Positions 33,097 to 41,285 of a DNA stretch of 43,870 nt are shown one piece after another. The notes under the pieces were generated by a model, which worked only from the letters and a program-made list of their open reading frames with translations, did not search any database and was not told the DNA's origin. Source of the DNA: Neobacillus cucumis (lineage in GTDB: Bacteria > Bacillota > Bacilli > Bacillales > Cytobacillaceae); contig NZ_JAFBEX010000034.1 in NCBI RefSeq assembly GCF_016908975.1, forward strand, positions 1 to 43,870. Direction: 5' to 3'. A program made the position numbers and the translations under genes. Numbering within the stretch: position 1 is the first letter of the stretch; each line of letters opens with the position of its first letter.

Positions 33097-35442
33097 TTAT
33101 CCCCTATTGTTTTGTTGGTCTGCTACAACTAATACATCCATATGCCGTACTTTCCTTAACAATCGTTGAGTTACGGATCCCTTTATGATTTCCTCCCAAC
33201 GGGTACGTGCTGACTGCCCAATGATAACCTGGGTTGCATTTTTCTCTTTCATTTGCTTGACCAATTCCCAAAAGATATGTCGCCGATTTCCCGTTTCATA
33301 TTGTTCAAATATCCCTCCAAGCCGTTCGGTCAGTAGCTGAATTTTATTTAATGTTTCCTGCTCCTTATCGGTTAAAGGATGATGGTCTTTCACATAAGCC
33401 ACATACCAGAGAGCCTTTAATCGGTAAGCGATCCGGAATCCTCTGCGAATAAGCCTTTCACTGTCATTTCGTAAATTTGTACATACAAAAATCACTTCTT
33501 CTTTTCGCCATGGTCCTCTTAATGTCCGTTTTCTCTCCCACGCTTCAAGCCGTTCATCCACATCATCAGCCACTTCTCGTAAAGCTAATTCTCGAAGGGC
33601 AATAAGATTTCCCATTTTAAAGAAGTTGTTTAATGCTTGCTCCACTTTTGCAGGGGCATAAATTCTACCTTCCTTCATCCGATTCCTTAGCGCTTTTGGA
33701 GAGATATCGACCAATTCAACTTCATCAGCCTTTCGCAGGATATGATCGGGTACAGTTTCCCTAACTCTCACGCCTGTTATTTGTTCCACACTATCATTAA
33801 GGCTTTCTAAATGTTGAATATTCATTGTTGAAATGACCGAGATGCCTGCATTTAAGATCACCTCCACATCTTCGTATCTTTTGCAGTAATTATTTCCAGG
33901 CACATTTGTATGGGCTAACTCATCGACTAAAACAACTTCTGGATTACGTTTAATAATTGCATCAGTATCCATTTCCTCAAGTGCAGTTCCTTTATATAAA
34001 AGCTTTTTTCGAGGAATGATTTCTAAAGTACCAACTTGTTCAAATGTCTCTTTCCGCCCATGGGTTTCGAGGAATCCAATGACAATATCGATTCCTTTTT
34101 TCTTCAGTTCGTTGGCTTCCCGGAGCATCGTATACGTTTTCCCCACTCCAGGTGCTGCCCCAATATATACTTTTAATGTTCCCCGGTTAATTTGATTAAT
34201 CTTGTTTTCCAGTTCTCCGAGAGTGAGACGCCGATAGGGATTATCTTTATCTTTTTTCCTTTGTTTGGTTGGAATAACACGTTCTCCATCCTTTTCTGCT
34301 CTATCGGCAACAATAAAAACATCGATATTTTTGGTTTTCCGCAGAATCCTGTTAATAATGGAGCCGTAAACAATTTCCTCCCACCGTGTTCGTTTCGATT
34401 GTCCCATAACAATCCGAGTTACATTGTGTTTCGTTGCATATCGAACAATTTGATCCGCTACCGAATCAGACACCATTTGAACTTCCTCAAATTCGCCGTC
34501 AACTTTCTCTACCAGTTTTATAATTGCACGCCTAAAGGTTAATTCATTTTTCGATAATTTTTTATTAGACGGCTGAAAGCAAACAACGAGCAATTCTCCA
34601 CCTAATCTTTTGGCAATCTGCTGCCCGCGCCTAACCAAAATAGATCCATTCCAATGGTATTGAACGGTAACTAATATTGTTTCAGATGCTCCTGAAGGAC
34701 CAATCATTCCATGCTTTTCTCGATAGTCATCAAGGTCATCATTTACTTCTCCTGCTAAATAGCGCAGTGCGAGTTCACGAAGGACTGCCAGATTTCCCCT
34801 ATGAAAAAGGTTATCTCTTGATCGTTCTTGATCGATGGAAGACTCGATTGAACCTTCCCGAAGCCTTTGAAGGATCACTTCCGGAGTTACATCCAATAAC
34901 TCTACTTCATCGGCGAAGGCAAGTGTATTTTCGGGAACACTGCACTGGACCTGCACTTTTCCACCTGTTAATTTATTTGCAATTCCCTTTACGTCTTCAA
35001 GCTCAAATATATTAACGGTCGTTATAATACTAATTTTCATGTTTAAAAGATAATTGATATCGTCTAATCGAGTAGGTCTTGGAGCATCCGGGCGATTATG
35101 ATGTGCTAGATTATCCACTAAAACTACTTCTGGATTTCGGGTAATGATGGCTTCAACATCCAAATCACATTTTTCTTGACCATGCTCCATCCAATGTATG
35201 GAAGGAATAATTTCTAATTCACCAATCTGTTCAATGATTTTAGGACGATTTAAGGTACTAACACTCCCAATTACTACATCAATGCCTCGTTTTTTTAAAC
35301 TATTGCCTTCGAGCAACATGTGAAATGTCTTTCCAGAACCAGGTACAGCACCAAGGATAATCTTCAAATGTCCTCTTCGGATTTTTTGAATCGATTCCAG
35401 AATTTCCTCTGGTGTTTTTCGACGGAACCTTTCATCACTCAT
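33097..35442 (-). CDS. tandemly duplicated KdpD-N/UspA sensor protein without kinase
   Basis: The 781-residue soluble protein is two KdpD sensor modules in a row. Copy 1 spans about 5-380 and copy 2 about 400-780; each is a KdpD N-terminal P-loop domain plus a UspA domain. Copy 2 is canonical: GAAPGVGKT, FLETHGRKE, LVDELAHTN, NIQHLESLND and VRETVPD. Copy 1 keeps GAVPGSGKT but has STLNRPK, VDNLAHHN and NIFELEDV, so it is degenerate. Both UspA parts share RTRWEEI and RLLRK/RILRK. There is no DUF4118, HisKA or HATPase part; that half is the gene at 41286. ATG 35442 follows AGAAGGGGATGAC. Last gene of the kdp operon. Confidence 0.9.
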   Translation of the reverse strand: MSDERFRRKTPEEILESIQKIRRGHLKIILGAVPGSGKTFHMLLEGNSLKKRGIDVVIGSVSTLNRPKIIEQIGELEIIPSIHWMEHGQEKCDLDVEAIITRNPEVVLVDNLAHHNRPDAPRPTRLDDINYLLNMKISIITTVNIFELEDVKGIANKLTGGKVQVQCSVPENTLAFADEVELLDVTPEVILQRLREGSIESSIDQERSRDNLFHRGNLAVLRELALRYLAGEVNDDLDDYREKHGMIGPSGASETILVTVQYHWNGSILVRRGQQIAKRLGGELLVVCFQPSNKKLSKNELTFRRAIIKLVEKVDGEFEEVQMVSDSVADQIVRYATKHNVTRIVMGQSKRTRWEEIVYGSIINRILRKTKNIDVFIVADRAEKDGERVIPTKQRKKDKDNPYRRLTLGELENKINQINRGTLKVYIGAAPGVGKTYTMLREANELKKKGIDIVIGFLETHGRKETFEQVGTLEIIPRKKLLYKGTALEEMDTDAIIKRNPEVVLVDELAHTNVPGNNYCKRYEDVEVILNAGISVISTMNIQHLESLNDSVEQITGVRVRETVPDHILRKADEVELVDISPKALRNRMKEGRIYAPAKVEQALNNFFKMGNLIALRELALREVADDVDERLEAWERKRTLRGPWRKEEVIFVCTNLRNDSERLIRRGFRIAYRLKALWYVAYVKDHHPLTDKEQETLNKIQLLTERLGGIFEQYETGNRRHIFWELVKQMKEKNATQVIIGQSARTRWEEIIKGSVTQRLLRKVRHMDVLVVADQQNNRG

Positions 35443-35568
35443 GTCATCCCCTTCTCTCATTTAGATGTGCTAAAAACGAGTTCTACTCTATCAACTATTG
35501 TTTTTATATGATGCCAGATTCAGGTACATGAAACCGTTCATTCTCCTTTCGCACATAGCACCCTCCGC

Positions 35569-36129
35569 TTATTTTATTTGCTCTAATGCCATGTTTAACT
35601 CTAGAACATTCACACGGGGTTCTCCAAAAATCCCTAAAGAACGTCCCTTTGTATGTTCATTGATTAGGGTTAGGATTCTATCCTCTGAAACTCCCCTTGT
35701 CTTTGTGATTCTTGGCACTTGAGATTTCGCTGCTTCCGGAGATAAATCTGGGTCAAAACCGGAACCGGAAGTCGTCACTAAATCATCAGGAATCGTATCA
35801 CCAATATTCGGATTTTCCTTTCTTATTTGCTCGATTTTATCACTCACTGTTTTCACGTATGCATTTGAGGCAACCGCTGCGTTCGTAGCAGCGGAAGCAG
35901 TTGGATCATATTTTGCTGCCGAAGCTCTCGGATGAAACCATTGGGGGCCGTTAAACCCTTGAGCCAAAAGCTCTGAACCTTGAATTTTTCCGTTTTGAGT
36001 GACAAGACTTCCTTCCGCTTGTTTCGGAAATAGTACCTGTGCAAATCCTGTCGTAACTAATGGATATATTAATCCACATAATATCATCAGAAATACTGAT
36101 GTCCGTATTGCAGTCATAATTGTTCTCAT
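35569..36129 (-). CDS. kdpC: potassium-transporting ATPase subunit C
   Basis: The 186-residue protein has one N-terminal membrane helix (about 8-30) and a soluble part with the family motifs GSELLAQGF, PQWFHPRASAA, TTSGSGFDPDLSPEAA and PRVNVLELNMAL. It stabilises the KdpFABC complex and raises ATP affinity. ATG 36129 follows GGAGGAGATTGTT; an in-frame TTG 15 bases upstream overlaps that site. It lies 24 bases after kdpB. A gap of 126 bases separates it from the sensor gene. Confidence 0.95.
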   Translation of the reverse strand: MRTIMTAIRTSVFLMILCGLIYPLVTTGFAQVLFPKQAEGSLVTQNGKIQGSELLAQGFNGPQWFHPRASAAKYDPTASAATNAAVASNAYVKTVSDKIEQIRKENPNIGDTIPDDLVTTSGSGFDPDLSPEAAKSQVPRITKTRGVSEDRILTLINEHTKGRSLGIFGEPRVNVLELNMALEQIK

Positions 36130-36153
36130 AACAATCTCCTCCAAATCAGCTAA

Positions 36154-38193
36154 TTAAGCTAGGTGTAAAGCCGCTACAATCATATCAATGATTTTTATTC
36201 CGATAAAAGGAACAAGCACTCCGCCAAATCCGTAAATTAGTAGGTTTCGAGAAAGGAGTTTATTCGCAGTAATTGGCTTATATTTTGCTCCCTTCATTGC
36301 AATCGGAATGAGAAGTGGAATAATGATCGCATTAAAAATCAAAGCAGAAAGTATCGCTGATTTGGGTGATGTCAATCCCATAATATTTAGAGATTGCAAT
36401 TGTGGAATCACCGTCATAAACAGCGACGGAATGATGGCAAAATATTTAGCAATATCATTTGAAATTGAGAAGGTTGTTAATGCCCCGCGTGTAATCAGTA
36501 ATTGTTTTCCGATGGCAATAACAGATAATAGCTTAGTAGGATCAGAATCCAAATCGATCATATTTGCAGCTTCTTTAGCAGACATAGTCCCTGAATTCAT
36601 GGCAAGCCCGACATCTGCCTGTGCTAAAGCTGGAGCATCGTTGGTCCCGTCACCTGTCATCGCAACTAATTTTCCTTCAGCTTGTTCCTTTTTAATAGCC
36701 GCAATCTTATCTTCCGGTTTTGCTTCTGCAATAAATTCATCGACACCTGCTTCTTTTGCTATGGTTGCAGCGGTTAAGGGATTGTCCCCTGTACACATAA
36801 CTGTTTTGATTCCCATAGCTCTTAGTTCAGCAAACCGTTCTTTTAAACCAGGCTTAACCGTATCTTTTAAATAAATGACACCGTATATCTTATTATTGAT
36901 TGCAACAGCTAAAGGGGTACCTCCTGCCTTTGAAATGGCATTTGCCTTCTCGTCAAGGTCTGCAGGAACGATTCCATTATTCGCCGTTACATAATTTTTA
37001 ATTGCATCTACTGCACCTTTTCTTATTTCCATCCCATCTTTTAAAGTTAGACCTGACATTCTTGTTTCTGCTGTAAATTCAATGATCTCTGCACCTTCGT
37101 ATTCTTGTTCTGCCCAAGTGACACCCAACTTCCGGGCTAATTCTACCACTGACCGACCTTCAGGTGTTTCATCCTTTACCGATGCTCTTAAAGAAGCAAG
37201 AGTAACTTCTTGTTCGGAAACATTGGTTACTGGAACAAACTCACTAGCCATTCTGTTGCCAAAGGTAATGGTCCCTGTTTTATCCAAAATCATCGTATCA
37301 ATATCACCGGCAGCTTCCACCGCTTTTCCAGACATCGCTAAAACATTATATTGTGTTACCCGGTTCATCCCAGCTATTCCAATGGCTGAAAGCAGTCCAC
37401 CAATGGTAGTTGGAATTAAACAAACAAGCAATGCAATCAGAGTTGCCACATCTAACGGAACTCTTAAGTAATCCGCAATTGGCACCAATGTCATAATGAC
37501 AAATATGAAGATTAAGGTTAATACAGCCAAAAGAGTCGTTAAAGCAATTTCATTTGGCGTTTTTTGGCGTGATGCACCTTCTACTAATGAAATCATCCGG
37601 TCAAGGAACGATTCACCTGGGTCGGTTAGGATTTTTACGATGATATAATCCGAAACAACTCGCGTTCCTCCAGTAACAGATGAAAAGTCCCCTCCTGCCT
37701 CCTTAATGACTGGAGCAGATTCGCCGGTAATGGCGGACTCATCGATTGAAGCCAATCCTTCAATAATCTCCCCGTCAGAAGGAATCATATCACCCGTATC
37801 AACACGAACAATATCGCCTTTTCGTAATGACGTAGATGGAAGTTCTTTGTAAGAACCATCTTTTTGTCTTACCATCGCCATTGTCTCAGATTTTGTTTTC
37901 CTAAGGGTATCTGCCTGAGCTTTGCCACGTCCTTCAGCTAAAGCCTCAGCAAAATTCGCAAAAAGGAGTGTAAATAGTAGGATTAAAAATACTGCCACAT
38001 TATACCCTCGTCCGACCGTACTTACCCCAAAAATATCTGGTTTGATCGATAGAATCATGGTTATGAGTGTCCCGACCTCAACAACAAACATAACGGGATT
38101 CTTTATCATCACAATCGGGTTTAACTTTTTAAATGAATCAAAAATGGCTTGAAAGACCAAATCTTTTGAAATTCTTGCATTTTGAACTGCCAT
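36154..38193 (-). CDS. kdpB: potassium-transporting P-type ATPase subunit B
   Basis: The 679-residue P-type ATPase has the phosphorylated Asp304 in DKTGTITFGN, the actuator TGES (156-159) and the hinge MTGDGTNDAPALAQADVG. It hydrolyses ATP to drive K+ uptake through KdpA. The Ser in TGES is the site whose phosphorylation inhibits E. coli KdpB at high K+. AAAGGGGGATTTTTT precedes the ATG. The spacing of 32 bases from kdpA indicates one operon. Confidence 0.97.
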   Translation of the reverse strand: MAVQNARISKDLVFQAIFDSFKKLNPIVMIKNPVMFVVEVGTLITMILSIKPDIFGVSTVGRGYNVAVFLILLFTLLFANFAEALAEGRGKAQADTLRKTKSETMAMVRQKDGSYKELPSTSLRKGDIVRVDTGDMIPSDGEIIEGLASIDESAITGESAPVIKEAGGDFSSVTGGTRVVSDYIIVKILTDPGESFLDRMISLVEGASRQKTPNEIALTTLLAVLTLIFIFVIMTLVPIADYLRVPLDVATLIALLVCLIPTTIGGLLSAIGIAGMNRVTQYNVLAMSGKAVEAAGDIDTMILDKTGTITFGNRMASEFVPVTNVSEQEVTLASLRASVKDETPEGRSVVELARKLGVTWAEQEYEGAEIIEFTAETRMSGLTLKDGMEIRKGAVDAIKNYVTANNGIVPADLDEKANAISKAGGTPLAVAINNKIYGVIYLKDTVKPGLKERFAELRAMGIKTVMCTGDNPLTAATIAKEAGVDEFIAEAKPEDKIAAIKKEQAEGKLVAMTGDGTNDAPALAQADVGLAMNSGTMSAKEAANMIDLDSDPTKLLSVIAIGKQLLITRGALTTFSISNDIAKYFAIIPSLFMTVIPQLQSLNIMGLTSPKSAILSALIFNAIIIPLLIPIAMKGAKYKPITANKLLSRNLLIYGFGGVLVPFIGIKIIDMIVAALHLA

Positions 38194-38225
38194 AAAAAAT
38201 CCCCCTTTAAAAATTCCGTTCCCTT

Positions 38226-39905
38226 TTAATGGAACATACCAAGATGTTCTGCGATTGGACCTAATGCGAGTGCTGGGAAGAATGTTAATGCACCAACTAC
38301 CAGGATAATGACCACTAAAATACCAGTGAATAACGGTGTATCGGTACGAAATGTTCCTGTTGTGGCAGCCACCATTCTTTTCGTCGCCAAAGATCCTGCA
38401 ATTCCTAACATTGCAATAATGGAAATATACCGTCCTAACAAAATGACAACTCCGATTGCGATATTATAAAAGTTAGTATTGGCTGTAAGTCCTGCGAAAG
38501 CGGAGCCATTGTTGGCTGCTCCCGATGTAAAGGCGTATAAAACCTCTGAAACGCCATGATATCCTGAGTTTAGAATCGAGGAAATAGCTGTAGGTGACAT
38601 CAGGGCAATTGCTGTTGGAACCAGAATAAGTACCGGGTGTGTGAGCAATGCAATGGATGCCAGCTTTACTTCTTTCGATTCTATTTTCTTCCCTAAAAAT
38701 TCAGGTGTACGACCAACCATCAAGCCACATATAAATACGGTTAAAATGACATAAAGCAATCCATTTAACAATCCGACTCCTTTTCCGCCAAACACGTTAT
38801 TCAACATCATTTCTCCAAGTGGAACCATACCTCCAATCGGTGTTAAAGAGTCATGCATATTATTCACAGATCCAGTGGTAGCAGCTGTCGTTACAGCCGT
38901 GAATAATGATGATTCACCTATACCGAAGCGAACTTCTTTTCCTTCCATATTCCCATGAACACCAAGTGCATTTAATGCCGGTGTCCCACTATATTCGGCT
39001 ACAAATACAACTGAAAGAAACACAAAAAACATAATTCCCATTGCAGCAAAAACAGACCAACCTTGACGTTTGTTTTTAATCATGGCACCAAAGGCATATA
39101 CCAAAGCTGTCGGAAGGAGCATCATACAGAGAATTTCGATCAGGTTTGATAAAGGCGTTGGGTTTTCATATGGATGTGCCGAGTTGGTTCCAAAAAAACC
39201 TCCACCATTTGTACCAATATGTTTAATAGATTCTAGCGAAGCAACCGGACCTCTGGTAATCGTTTGTTTTACGCCTTCTAATGTTGTGGCATGTGCCGCA
39301 CCATACAATGTTTCAGGTATACCTTGAAATACCAAGAATAACGCAACAATAAATGATAATGGTAAAAATACGCGTGTAATGGAACGTACCAAATCCGTGT
39401 AAAAGTTGCCAAGGTTATTCTCTCGTGCGACTAACCCACGAATAAAGGCTATCGCTACAGCAAATCCTGTTGCAGCCGAAGTAAACATTGGGAAGGTAAT
39501 AGCAATCATTTGTGATAAATACGAAAGTGAACTCTCTCCGCTATATGCTTGCCAGTTGGTATTTGTAATAAATGATGCCGCCGTATTAAAAGCTAAAGCA
39601 GGAGGCATACTATCAATTTTATCTGGGTTAAGTGGCAAATATTTTTGTAGCCTGAAAACAATATACATTAAAATCATCATGACAAAATTCGTGAGAAGCA
39701 TGGCAAAAACATACTTCTTCCAGCCCATCGGCTCTTTTTCTTTTACACCAATTAAACGGTAAAAAAATCTCTCACCTGGTCCAAAAACTCGGTCTAAAGA
39801 TGTTGTTTCATAATTGAAAACTTTCACTAGATAGTCACCCATTGGCTTTACCAATAAGCCTACGATAATTAACGTAATCACTACCTGTATTAACCCCATT
39901 GTCAT
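38226..39905 (-). CDS. kdpA: potassium-transporting ATPase subunit A
   Basis: The 559-residue polytopic protein is the K+-selecting subunit, related to the KtrB/TrkH fold. Four pore segments are visible: TNTNWQAYSGESS, GTNGGGFFGTNSAHPYENP, TAATTGSVNNMHDSL and FTSGAANNGSAFAGL. GGAGGAAATAGAAA precedes the ATG. It follows kdpF by 23 bases. Expression should depend on the riboswitch at 40600 and on KdpE. Confidence 0.97.
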   Translation of the reverse strand: MTMGLIQVVITLIIVGLLVKPMGDYLVKVFNYETTSLDRVFGPGERFFYRLIGVKEKEPMGWKKYVFAMLLTNFVMMILMYIVFRLQKYLPLNPDKIDSMPPALAFNTAASFITNTNWQAYSGESSLSYLSQMIAITFPMFTSAATGFAVAIAFIRGLVARENNLGNFYTDLVRSITRVFLPLSFIVALFLVFQGIPETLYGAAHATTLEGVKQTITRGPVASLESIKHIGTNGGGFFGTNSAHPYENPTPLSNLIEILCMMLLPTALVYAFGAMIKNKRQGWSVFAAMGIMFFVFLSVVFVAEYSGTPALNALGVHGNMEGKEVRFGIGESSLFTAVTTAATTGSVNNMHDSLTPIGGMVPLGEMMLNNVFGGKGVGLLNGLLYVILTVFICGLMVGRTPEFLGKKIESKEVKLASIALLTHPVLILVPTAIALMSPTAISSILNSGYHGVSEVLYAFTSGAANNGSAFAGLTANTNFYNIAIGVVILLGRYISIIAMLGIAGSLATKRMVAATTGTFRTDTPLFTGILVVIILVVGALTFFPALALGPIAEHLGMFH

Positions 39906-39928
39906 TTTCTATTTCCTCCAATTAATCA

Positions 39929-40006
39929 CTAAAATTTTTCAGGTTTAATTAAGACGTATGACAGGTAAATAATTAAAGCTATTCCGATAATCCCCGGTAT
40001 GAGCAT
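39929..40006 (-). CDS. kdpF: KdpF small membrane subunit
   Basis: The 25-residue protein begins MLIPGIIGIALIIYLSYVLI and ends KPEKF, one membrane helix with the family's terminal pattern. It stabilises KdpABC. AGGGAGGAAACGAAT precedes the ATG. It stands 23 bases before kdpA. Too short for default gene callers. Confidence 0.9.
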   Translation of the reverse strand: MLIPGIIGIALIIYLSYVLIKPEKF

Positions 40007-40019
40007 ATTCGTTTCCTCC

Positions 40020-40106
40020 CTAAGCTTTTTCGCTGAACAAAGTAAATCCCCAAAAAAGGGCAAAAGCTAAAACAAATAGTGCGATAGTAACAAAATCATT
40101 ATTCAT
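40020..40106 (-). CDS. 28-residue single-helix membrane peptide upstream of kdpF
   Basis: The frame runs MNNDFVTIALFVLAFALFWG then FTLFSEKA and stop. It has one hydrophobic helix with charged ends, like KdpF in size. GGGGGTAGGAAA precedes the ATG. It ends 13 bases before the kdpF start, and its stop region carries the kdpF ribosome site (TTAGGGAGG), so the two are likely translated together. It is the first gene of the kdp operon. I know no named Kdp subunit of this sequence; it could be an additional small subunit or a KdpF paralogue. Confidence 0.75.
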   Translation of the reverse strand: MNNDFVTIALFVLAFALFWGFTLFSEKA

Positions 40107-40180
40107 TTTCCTACCCCCGTTCCATTACCCAAACTATATTGCGTTTTTCACTGAGTTCCGACGAAGCATTGGCAAAAAAA

Positions 40181-40313
40181 TAGACCAATGCACACTCGTT
40201 CCCCAGTTAATCAACTACAGCGCTATCCAAATAGAAATATCCAAAAAGATATTCTATTAAGCTATTTTGCTGTATTGATCAATTAATGGAGAAAAAGTTA
40301 ACATTGGTCTACA
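40181..40313. repeat. 133-bp imperfect palindrome in the kdp leader
   Basis: Arms of about 65 bp pair from end to end: TAGACCAATG at 40181 with CATTGGTCTA ending at 40313, then matching blocks around TTAAT, TACAGC and ATAGA..ATATC, with a short loop near 40245. It lies in the kdp mRNA between the riboswitch terminator and the first gene. It could be a miniature mobile element or an RNA fold. No target-site duplication is obvious. Confidence 0.65.
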
Positions 40314-40370
40314 TAACGCCCAGCAAGCCTATTCGCTCCCTTTGCGTTCTGTCTTCCATATTCCTTTTCC

Positions 40371-40600
40371 TTAAAATAGGCATAATAAAAAGACCTACTA
40401 TATATAATCAAGCTGCTTTCTTGCTGAATAAACAAAAAAGCCCCCTGAATAAGGCGGTCTTGTGACCTCCCTCGCTTTAGCCGACGAAGTTAGCTGACGG
40501 GTAGGATGGCGAAAGAGTATCTCATCCTTTCTACAAAAGTAGAATTAACCCCAGAAAAATTGGTTCCTCCGTTCCTGAGTTTCCTCAGGATTAAGCCGAT
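40371..40600 (-). promoter_or_regulatory. cyclic-di-AMP (ydaO-type) riboswitch 2 of the kdp operon
   Basis: On the minus strand the aptamer (about 40600-40465) has GCTTAATCCTGAGG, CGGAGGAACCAAT, GGGGTTAATTC, CCTACCCGTCAGCTAAC and TTCGTCGGC. A terminator with a T-run follows (about 40463-40434). c-di-AMP rises with K+, so bound ligand should stop kdp transcription. Control of kdp by this riboswitch class is known in the B. cereus group. The copy, with about 60 bases of flank, is repeated at 32455-32672. Confidence 0.93.
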
Positions 40601-40624
40601 ATATGGAATTTTTGTTACAAGGTG

Positions 40625-40654
40625 ATTATAAGCCTGTGTATATACCATTGTAAA
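40625..40654 (-). promoter_or_regulatory. kdp operon promoter
   Basis: On the minus strand TTTACA (40654-40649), 18 bp, TATAAT (40630-40625). Transcription would start near 40618, just before the aptamer. A KdpE site is expected upstream but I could not define one. Confidence 0.7.
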
Positions 40655-40712
40655 TAACTTTTTTTGCTAACTATCATCAAAATTAATTGTTTTCAAAACA
40701 AATGTAATCTTT

Positions 40713-41120
40713 TCATGTTATTTCTAACTCATTATCGTTTTTTTGATATTTTCCAATAAGCATACAGCGATCTAAATCCTTTTCCATAATAAAAACCTCA
40801 ATTCGTTCCCCCGTTTTTGTACTAATATCACTATGACTGGATATTACTTTGTACCCCGTACATTGTTCTACGATCCCTTCAAAGTTTTCACTATACATTT
40901 CTCGGAGTAGTTGACGCATCTTTTTCACCAATTTTCGTCCTTGATCATTGGCAACAAGATGTTTTTCTTCACAGGTTAGAACACCTTTAAATCGCACAAT
41001 GACCATATCCCCTACGATGTAGGCTTTTGCTTCTTGCGGACCTCTTCCAATTAACTCTCTTTGAAGCTTTATAAAAGCTTCACTCAAATCGGCTTCCACC
41101 TTCTTTTTTTTGATTTCCAT
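40713..41120 (-). CDS. DUF2294 (YbcI-like) protein
   Basis: The 135-residue soluble protein has the DUF2294 pattern: ELIGRGPQEAKAYIVGDMVIVRFKG, then CEEKHLVANDQGRKLVKK and SSHSDISTKTGERIEVFIME. The family is widespread in Bacillus; its biochemical function is not known, though members occur near Na+ and bicarbonate transport genes. I chose ATG 41120, where the family sequence begins. An ATG at 41144 adds eight residues and lacks a proper site. It lies between the kdp promoter and the divergent kinase gene, so it may belong to the same K+ response. Confidence 0.75.
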   Translation of the reverse strand: MEIKKKKVEADLSEAFIKLQRELIGRGPQEAKAYIVGDMVIVRFKGVLTCEEKHLVANDQGRKLVKKMRQLLREMYSENFEGIVEQCTGYKVISSHSDISTKTGERIEVFIMEKDLDRCMLIGKYQKNDNELEIT

Positions 41121-41285
41121 TACTACTTGTGCCCCCCATTTCAAATAAATCTATATGTATTTTAAGATCTTTTAAATAAGAAATACAGTTAAGATGTTGT
41201 TAATTTTTTTGTTAAACGAATTTATTTTATCTTTTTAATATAATATTATTAGAAAAATAGTATCAAATCATGAAGGATGATTTTA

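Noticed and set aside
33100..35442. c-di-AMP-binding motif in the UspA domains, as reported for S. aureus KdpD (SxS-X20-FTAxY)
   Set aside because: I could not find the motif in either UspA copy, so c-di-AMP binding by this protein is not claimed.
35483..35536. Minus-strand 16-codon frame between kdpC and the sensor gene with AAAGGAG before it
   Set aside because: The ribosome site is almost touching the ATG and the peptide has no helix or known pattern; not supportable.
36308..39762. Several plus-strand frames of 85-188 codons opposite kdpA and kdpB
   Set aside because: All lie antisense to strongly conserved Kdp sequence and lack ribosome sites or family motifs.
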